The notes under the pieces: model-generated
Database searches by the model: none
What the model was told of the DNA's origin: nothing
What the model saw: the letters and a program-made list of their open reading frames with translations, nothing else
Assembly: GCA_021820825.1 (NCBI GenBank)
Contig: JAKADD010000175.1
Span: 1 to 5,872, forward strand
From: Bacillota bacterium
Lineage (GTDB): Bacteria > Bacillota > Bacilli > Alicyclobacillales > SLC66
Length of the DNA stretch: 5,872 bases
Direction: 5' to 3'
Translations under genes and position numbers: made by a program
In this document: piece after piece, positions 5,562 through 5,872 of the stretch
How positions within the stretch are numbered: the stretch's first letter is position 1
How the letters are laid out: each line of letters opens with the position of its first letter

Positions 5562-5872
5562 TTGACTCTCATCGCACCCCACGGGGGCACGCTGGTGAAC
5601 CGCATGTCCAGCAGTGCGGTCGACGAAGTGTCCGCACTGCAAAAAATCCAGGTGGACGAGATCGCGCTGTCTGATATCCGCCAGATCGGAATGGGCGCGT
5701 TTTCTCCGCTGACCGGTTTCATGGACGAAGCGGACTACCGGGAAGTGATCGCGAACATGCGCCTGAAAAACGGACTGCTGTGGTCCCTTCCCGTGGTCCT
5801 TCCTGTGACGCAGGACAGCGCAGCGCGCACTGCGGTTGGCGAACAGCTTGCCCTCTGCGACAGGCATGACGT
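5562..5872 (+). CDS. sat: Sulfate adenylyltransferase (ATP sulfurylase), partial 5' end
   Basis: The first 103 codons of ATP sulfurylase, which adenylates sulfate with ATP to give APS and pyrophosphate; the rest lies beyond the window. The visible part is the N-terminal PUA-like domain, with IAPHGGTLVNR (4-14), LSDIRQIGMGAFSPLTGFM (36-54), YREVIANMRLKNGLLWSLPV (59-78) and PVTQD (81-85), all typical of bacterial/archaeal Sat. The catalytic QxRNP-type motifs would be downstream and are not seen. I take TTG at 5562 as the start because AGGAG (5549-5553) stands 8 bases before it. An in-frame GTG at 5553 would overlap that ribosome binding site. It follows cysC at 25 bases in the same direction, and its product is the substrate of CysC. 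Confidence 0.96.
   Translation, partial: MTLIAPHGGTLVNRMSSSAVDEVSALQKIQVDEIALSDIRQIGMGAFSPLTGFMDEADYREVIANMRLKNGLLWSLPVVLPVTQDSAARTAVGEQLALCDRHD

Overview
The window looks like chromosomal DNA of an endospore-forming, moderately GC-rich member of the Bacillota. It carries a GerA/SpoVAF-type spore germination gene, a YuzA-type DUF378 gene and Bacillus-like ribosome binding sites. Several genes start at GTG or TTG. The mix of a fused class I fumarase, a single-domain chromate transporter and cysC-sat would suit the Alicyclobacillaceae or relatives, but that placement is an inference.

Layout. Minus strand, 1-1438: class I fumarate hydratase, running off the left edge, with a near-consensus sigma-A promoter. 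Divergent from it on the plus strand: a 66-residue DUF378 membrane protein (1513-1713). A hairpin at 1738-1778 separates that gene from two minus-strand genes: a short-chain ChrA-type transporter (1784-2329) and a SpoVAF-like germination protein (2417-3904). The germination gene has a sigma-G-like promoter just upstream. The 220-base divergent region 3905-4124 also holds an ECF-sigma-type promoter on the plus strand, with a 17-base inverted repeat over its -10 and start region. That promoter faces a secreted protein I do not recognise (4125-4694), which ends in a textbook intrinsic terminator (4747-4776). Plus strand, right side: cysC (4898-5536) and the 5' part of sat (from 5562), which form a sulfate-activation operon running off the right edge.

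How the genes relate. CysC and Sat act on the same intermediate: Sat makes adenylylsulfate (APS) and CysC phosphorylates it to PAPS. The fumarase belongs to the TCA cycle. The germination gene belongs to the forespore programme, and the chromate-type transporter may be read through from it, since no clear terminator or strong promoter lies in the 87 bases between them. The remaining neighbours look like unrelated housekeeping or accessory genes. I see no mobile element, CRISPR array, tRNA or rRNA. The least explained part is the secreted orphan with its ECF-type promoter and overlapping palindrome.
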